Assembly (NCBI GenBank): GCA_029861085.1
Contig: JAOUAE010000062.1
Span: 1 to 7,477 of the forward strand
Origin: Candidatus Nitrosopumilus sp.
Lineage (GTDB): Archaea > Thermoproteota > Nitrososphaeria > Nitrososphaerales > Nitrosopumilaceae
Length of the DNA: 7,477 bases
Reading direction: 5' to 3'
The number at the start of each line of letters is the position of its first letter. Position 1 is the first letter of the stretch. The notes beneath the pieces were generated by a model that did not search any database, had not been told where the DNA came from, and worked only from the letters and a program-made list of their open reading frames with translations. This document shows, in pieces, positions 5,767-7,477 of this stretch. Both the position numbers and the translations under genes were made by a program.

Positions 5767-6054
5767 CTAACGAAGTTTTCCGCGTTTTCTTCTGCTATCT
5801 TCTGATCTAATTTTGAGAATTTTAAAATGAATTGCACATGAAATACAATAATGCTTCAAAACTGTCGGTGAGGCAATGTATGCCCCCTGTGCGCGTAGTT
5901 CTTTTGCTAATGTATGTTCTACTAAGTTTAGTTTTGACGTTACTTTTTTAGCCTTATCTTTTGGAACAGTTTGACCACAGTTTGTACATTGTACAGTACC
6001 TGAAGATCCTTTTCCTCCTTTTGTACGGCCTCTGCTTGCGCGCTTAAGTGGCAT
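5767..6054 (-). CDS. rps26e: Small ribosomal subunit protein eS26 (S26e)
   Basis: Component of the small ribosomal subunit; in eukaryotes it sits near the mRNA exit channel. The protein has 95 residues and begins MPLKRASRGRTKGGKG. A zinc-ribbon is formed by Cys23 and Cys26 (CTNC) with Cys70 and Cys73 (CISC). CTNCGQTVPKDKAKK and HYCISCAIHFK closely match human RPS26 (CTNCARCVPKDKA and HYCVSCAIHSK). The C-terminus is basic (RRKRGKLR), and the protein lacks the proline-rich tail of the human form. The ATG at 6054 is chosen because the family starts there and a TATA box begins 27 nt upstream; the upstream ATG at 6060 and TTG at 6066 would add two or four residues (MC- or MHMC-) and fit the promoter less well. 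It ends 2 bp from the convergent phosphatidyltransferase stop. Confidence 0.96.
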   Translation of the reverse strand: MPLKRASRGRTKGGKGSSGTVQCTNCGQTVPKDKAKKVTSKLNLVEHTLAKELRAQGAYIASPTVLKHYCISCAIHFKILKIRSEDSRRKRGKLR

Positions 6055-6072
6055 GCACATGTGCAAATTTGC
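6051..6072. repeat. Three nested palindromes across the S26e start
   Basis: GCATGC (6051-6056), TGCACATGTGCA (6054-6065, perfect 12-bp) and GCAAATTTGC (6063-6072, perfect 10-bp) follow one another, each overlapping the next by two or three bases. They fill the space between the S26e TATA box (6074-6081) and its start codon, where a bound repressor would block transcription. Confidence 0.45.
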
Positions 6073-6073
6073 C

Positions 6074-6081
6074 TACTTATA
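6074..6081 (-). promoter_or_regulatory. TATA box of S26e
   Basis: On the minus strand this reads TATAAGTA, starting 27 nt before the ATG at 6054; it is the best TATA match on that strand. It is part of a 9-bp word repeated further upstream at 6117-6125. Confidence 0.58.
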
Positions 6082-6116
6082 TTCTTGTGCCGTGTGTAAA
6101 AGTCCTATTATCTGAT

Positions 6117-6125
6117 CTACTTATA
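6117..6125 (-). promoter_or_regulatory. Second TATAAGTAG box upstream of S26e
   Basis: The minus-strand word TATAAGTAG at 6125-6117 is identical to that at 6081-6073, exactly 44 bp away. It may be a second, distal promoter giving an S26e transcript with a leader of about 44 nt, or a duplicated regulatory site. Confidence 0.35.
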
Positions 6126-6296
6126 AATTGAATTTTAAAACAAGGCTAGTTTGATCAGAAAATCTATTTTTAAAGTGATTTAGATATGTATGAGATCCTG
6201 GATGGTTTTAAGCTAATTTAGGAATTGTTTAATTTTCTCTTTTAATTATTACTTGTATTAGCTCCTTATTCTTGGCAACAAAGCGATTTCCTTTGA
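6126..6296 (-). other. Intergenic DNA, no gene seen
   Basis: With the promoter region this completes a 242-bp gap between S26e and the protease gene. It is AT-rich, with stop codons in every frame and no tRNA, box C/D RNA or convincing small gene. Only a 12-codon frame (6186-6221, plus) and TATA-like strings such as TTATAAA at 6121-6127 were noticed. Confidence 0.5.
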
Positions 6297-7151
6297 TTAA
6301 ACAATAATTATACCATTTTCCACCATGAAATCTACTCCTTTTAGAAAATCATCATCAGAAATCAATCCCTGAGACCACCAATCCGCATTGTTTTTAATCC
6401 ATGCAGGAATCTCTTGAGAACCACCGTTAATTGATTGTGAGGCTTCTTGAATTTGGATGATCCCTTCTTTGATCAGAAATTGTATTCCTCCAACGAATAC
6501 ATTATCATCAATTTGACCATCTGCCCACCACTTTGCATTGTTTTTAATCCAATCCGGAATGGGTTTTATTTCTGATGTAGAAAGAGATGATTCTGGAGAT
6601 TCATACTGTATTTGATTATCTTGTTGTGAATTGGATGTTTTTTCCAATAACCATTGTTCATAATTGTAAATAGAAGGATACATGATATTGTTTGGTTCAT
6701 CATTGTGTTTAAGGCCTATTGCATGACCTATCTCATGTATTGTTATTAGTAGTGCATATTCTTCATCAACTAATTCAAATTTTTTATTTAATCCATCACC
6801 CGTCATAAAACCTAAAGTTATAGCAACATACGGTCTACCATATTCATTTTTTGTATTGGTGGTATAGTATCCTAATTTTTTTGTATTGGTTTTTTCATCT
6901 GCTTGATACTCACTTGCCCACTGAACAACAAAATCTGCATTTTCTAAGTTTGAAACTTTATAGAATTTAGTGTTAGGAAATTGTTCTTGCCAATACTGGG
7001 TAGCATAAAATAACAAATTGCCAAATTGACTTTCCCAGTGTTTCGGCATTTTTCCAACGTACAAATTCCAATCCTTAGCTTCAGCATATGGAATTGAGAT
7101 GACAAACATTCCAAAGATAATGCCTGTGATGATAAATTGGATTTTTGTCAC
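6297..7151 (-). CDS. Secreted matrixin-like zinc metalloprotease with two C-terminal repeats
   Basis: A probable exported zinc endopeptidase of 284 residues from the GTG at 7151. Residues 1-24 form a signal peptide: a lysine near the start, a hydrophobic core (IITGIIFGMFVISI) and a likely cut after YAEA, before KDW. The protease domain (about 25-170) contains NADFVVQW and the zinc motif HEIGHAIGLKH with His139, His143 and His149 as ligands and Glu140 as catalytic base, then the metzincin Met-turn NIMYPS (Met157). No cysteine is present and there is no obvious pro-domain, so the cysteine-switch control of animal matrixins is absent. After a Ser/Gln-rich linker come two 37-residue repeats, 198-234 and 248-284, each starting IPxWIKNNAxWW; I know these from exported thaumarchaeal proteins, role unknown. 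The frame is open to a TTG at 7223, but that places a charged stretch before the signal peptide, and the TATA box at 7176 favours 7151. Substrate is unknown. Confidence 0.87.
   Translation of the reverse strand: MTKIQFIITGIIFGMFVISIPYAEAKDWNLYVGKMPKHWESQFGNLLFYATQYWQEQFPNTKFYKVSNLENADFVVQWASEYQADEKTNTKKLGYYTTNTKNEYGRPYVAITLGFMTGDGLNKKFELVDEEYALLITIHEIGHAIGLKHNDEPNNIMYPSIYNYEQWLLEKTSNSQQDNQIQYESPESSLSTSEIKPIPDWIKNNAKWWADGQIDDNVFVGGIQFLIKEGIIQIQEASQSINGGSQEIPAWIKNNADWWSQGLISDDDFLKGVDFMVENGIIIV
6300..6410 (-). repeat. IPxWIKNNAxWW repeat, copy 2
   Basis: Codes for residues 248-284, the extreme C-terminus of the protease. It shares 19 of 37 residues with copy 1 and a 17-nt identical DNA block (6385-6401). 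Confidence 0.85.
6450..6560 (-). repeat. IPxWIKNNAxWW repeat, copy 1
   Basis: Codes for residues 198-234. Its 17-nt identical block lies at 6535-6551, exactly 150 bp (50 codons) from that of copy 2. The conserved pattern is IPxWIKNNAxWW, then GxI, D, F, G, F and a final GII. Confidence 0.85.
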
Positions 7152-7175
7152 TAGAATTTTTAGTATCTTTTTTTG

Positions 7176-7182
7176 GTTATAT
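7176..7182 (-). promoter_or_regulatory. TATA box of the metalloprotease gene; decides its start
   Basis: On the minus strand this is ATATAAC, starting 31 nt before the GTG at 7151. It lies inside the longer open frame that extends to 7223, which argues that the longer frame is not the gene. Confidence 0.5.
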
Positions 7183-7311
7183 TGCTTGTCCAATAAAACA
7201 ATTACAATCACAACTTTTGTCAATTAAGCAAAATGAGCAAAAAACTTTCAAGTAATCCCTTGGGAGTTTGGGTGATTATAATTTTAGAACGTTTGGTGAT
7301 TCCTACCCTGT

Positions 7312-7331
7312 TTTGTAATAATCATTACAAA
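7312..7331 (-). repeat. 8-bp inverted repeat just after the partial gene
   Basis: TTTGTAAT and ATTACAAA flank a 4-nt loop, starting 2 nt after the stop codon of the minus-strand gene at 7334. It could form a hairpin at the mRNA 3' end. It is not followed by a T-run, so it is not a bacterial-style terminator. Confidence 0.4.
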
Positions 7332-7333
7332 TA

Positions 7334-7477
7334 TTATTCCAATCCTTTTTCCAACTTTATTTTTCTAATTACATCTCTAACTAGTTCTTCGTCTCTGGTG
7401 ACTAATTCTTGTAGTTTTTCCTTATATTCTTCATCACCCCATTTTTCTAGACTAAGCATCTCTTTGACTAGTTTTAC
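7334..7477 (-). CDS. C-terminal end of an unrecognised charged protein
   Basis: Only the last 47 residues are in the window, beginning VKLVKEMLSLEKWGDEEYK and ending RDVIRKIKLEKGLE. They are highly charged and appear helical, with heptad-like hydrophobic spacing (LQELVTRDEELVRDVIRKI). No motif identifies the family. An ATG at 7459 could in principle start a 41-residue protein, but the frame is open to the edge, so a longer gene starting outside is more likely. It lies upstream of the protease gene on the same strand, with 182 bp between, and that gene has its own promoter. Confidence 0.55.
   Translation of the reverse strand, partial: VKLVKEMLSLEKWGDEEYKEKLQELVTRDEELVRDVIRKIKLEKGLE

Noticed and set aside
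7152..7223. Longer protease frame starting at TTG 7223
   Set aside because: It would place a lysine- and glutamine-rich stretch before the signal peptide and put the TATA box inside the gene.
7233..7477. Plus-strand frame open to the right edge, starting MSKKLSSNPLG
   Set aside because: Most of it is antisense to the minus-strand partial gene, giving a Ser/Phe-rich low-complexity product; the minus frame has better protein-like composition. Sequence beyond the edge would be needed to be certain.

Overview
The window looks like an ordinary chromosomal stretch of an AT-rich ammonia-oxidising archaeon (Nitrososphaerota/Thaumarchaeota, most like the Nitrosopumilus group). Evidence for this: an archaeal-type threonyl-tRNA synthetase with its own editing domain; ribosomal protein S26e, which is absent from bacteria and shared by TACK-type archaea and eukaryotes; compact archaeal TATA-box promoters about 30 nt upstream of start codons, implying leaderless mRNAs; and a secreted protease carrying two copies of the IPxWIKNNAxWW repeat that I associate with thaumarchaeal exported proteins. 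There is no mobile element, CRISPR array, rRNA or tRNA.

Layout. Positions 1-872 (minus) hold a deoxyhypusine-synthase-family gene cut by the window edge. It is divergent from an unrecognised 111-residue protein (987-1322, plus). That gene runs tail to tail, 2 bp apart, into a pentapeptide-repeat protein (1325-1822, minus). A previously easy-to-miss 50-residue gene lies at 1891-2043 (minus). Its promoter region is shared divergently with thrS (2221-4089, plus), which is followed after 2 bp by an agmatinase-family gene (4092-4967, plus). After a 224-bp spacer with two 12-bp palindromes comes a CDP-alcohol phosphatidyltransferase (5192-5764, plus), tail to tail, again 2 bp apart, with S26e (5767-6054, minus). 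A matrixin-like secreted metalloprotease with two C-terminal repeats follows (6297-7151, minus), and the 3' end of another minus-strand gene lies at 7334-7477.

How the genes relate. Several serve translation: ThrRS, S26e, and possibly the deoxyhypusine-synthase relative. Agmatinase supplies putrescine for polyamines, and polyamines are substrates of the deoxyhypusine synthase family, but the two genes are 3 kb apart on opposite strands, so a direct link is only a suggestion. The other genes act at the membrane or outside the cell (lipid head-group synthase, secreted protease) or are of unknown role.

The most useful observations are these. Promoter-to-start spacing settles four start codons. 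The deoxyhypusine-synthase-like protein lacks several residues that bind spermidine in true deoxyhypusine synthase. A nested palindrome cluster sits on the S26e start. The pentapeptide protein has 27 repeats in unbroken register. I did not find a clearly novel multi-gene system.
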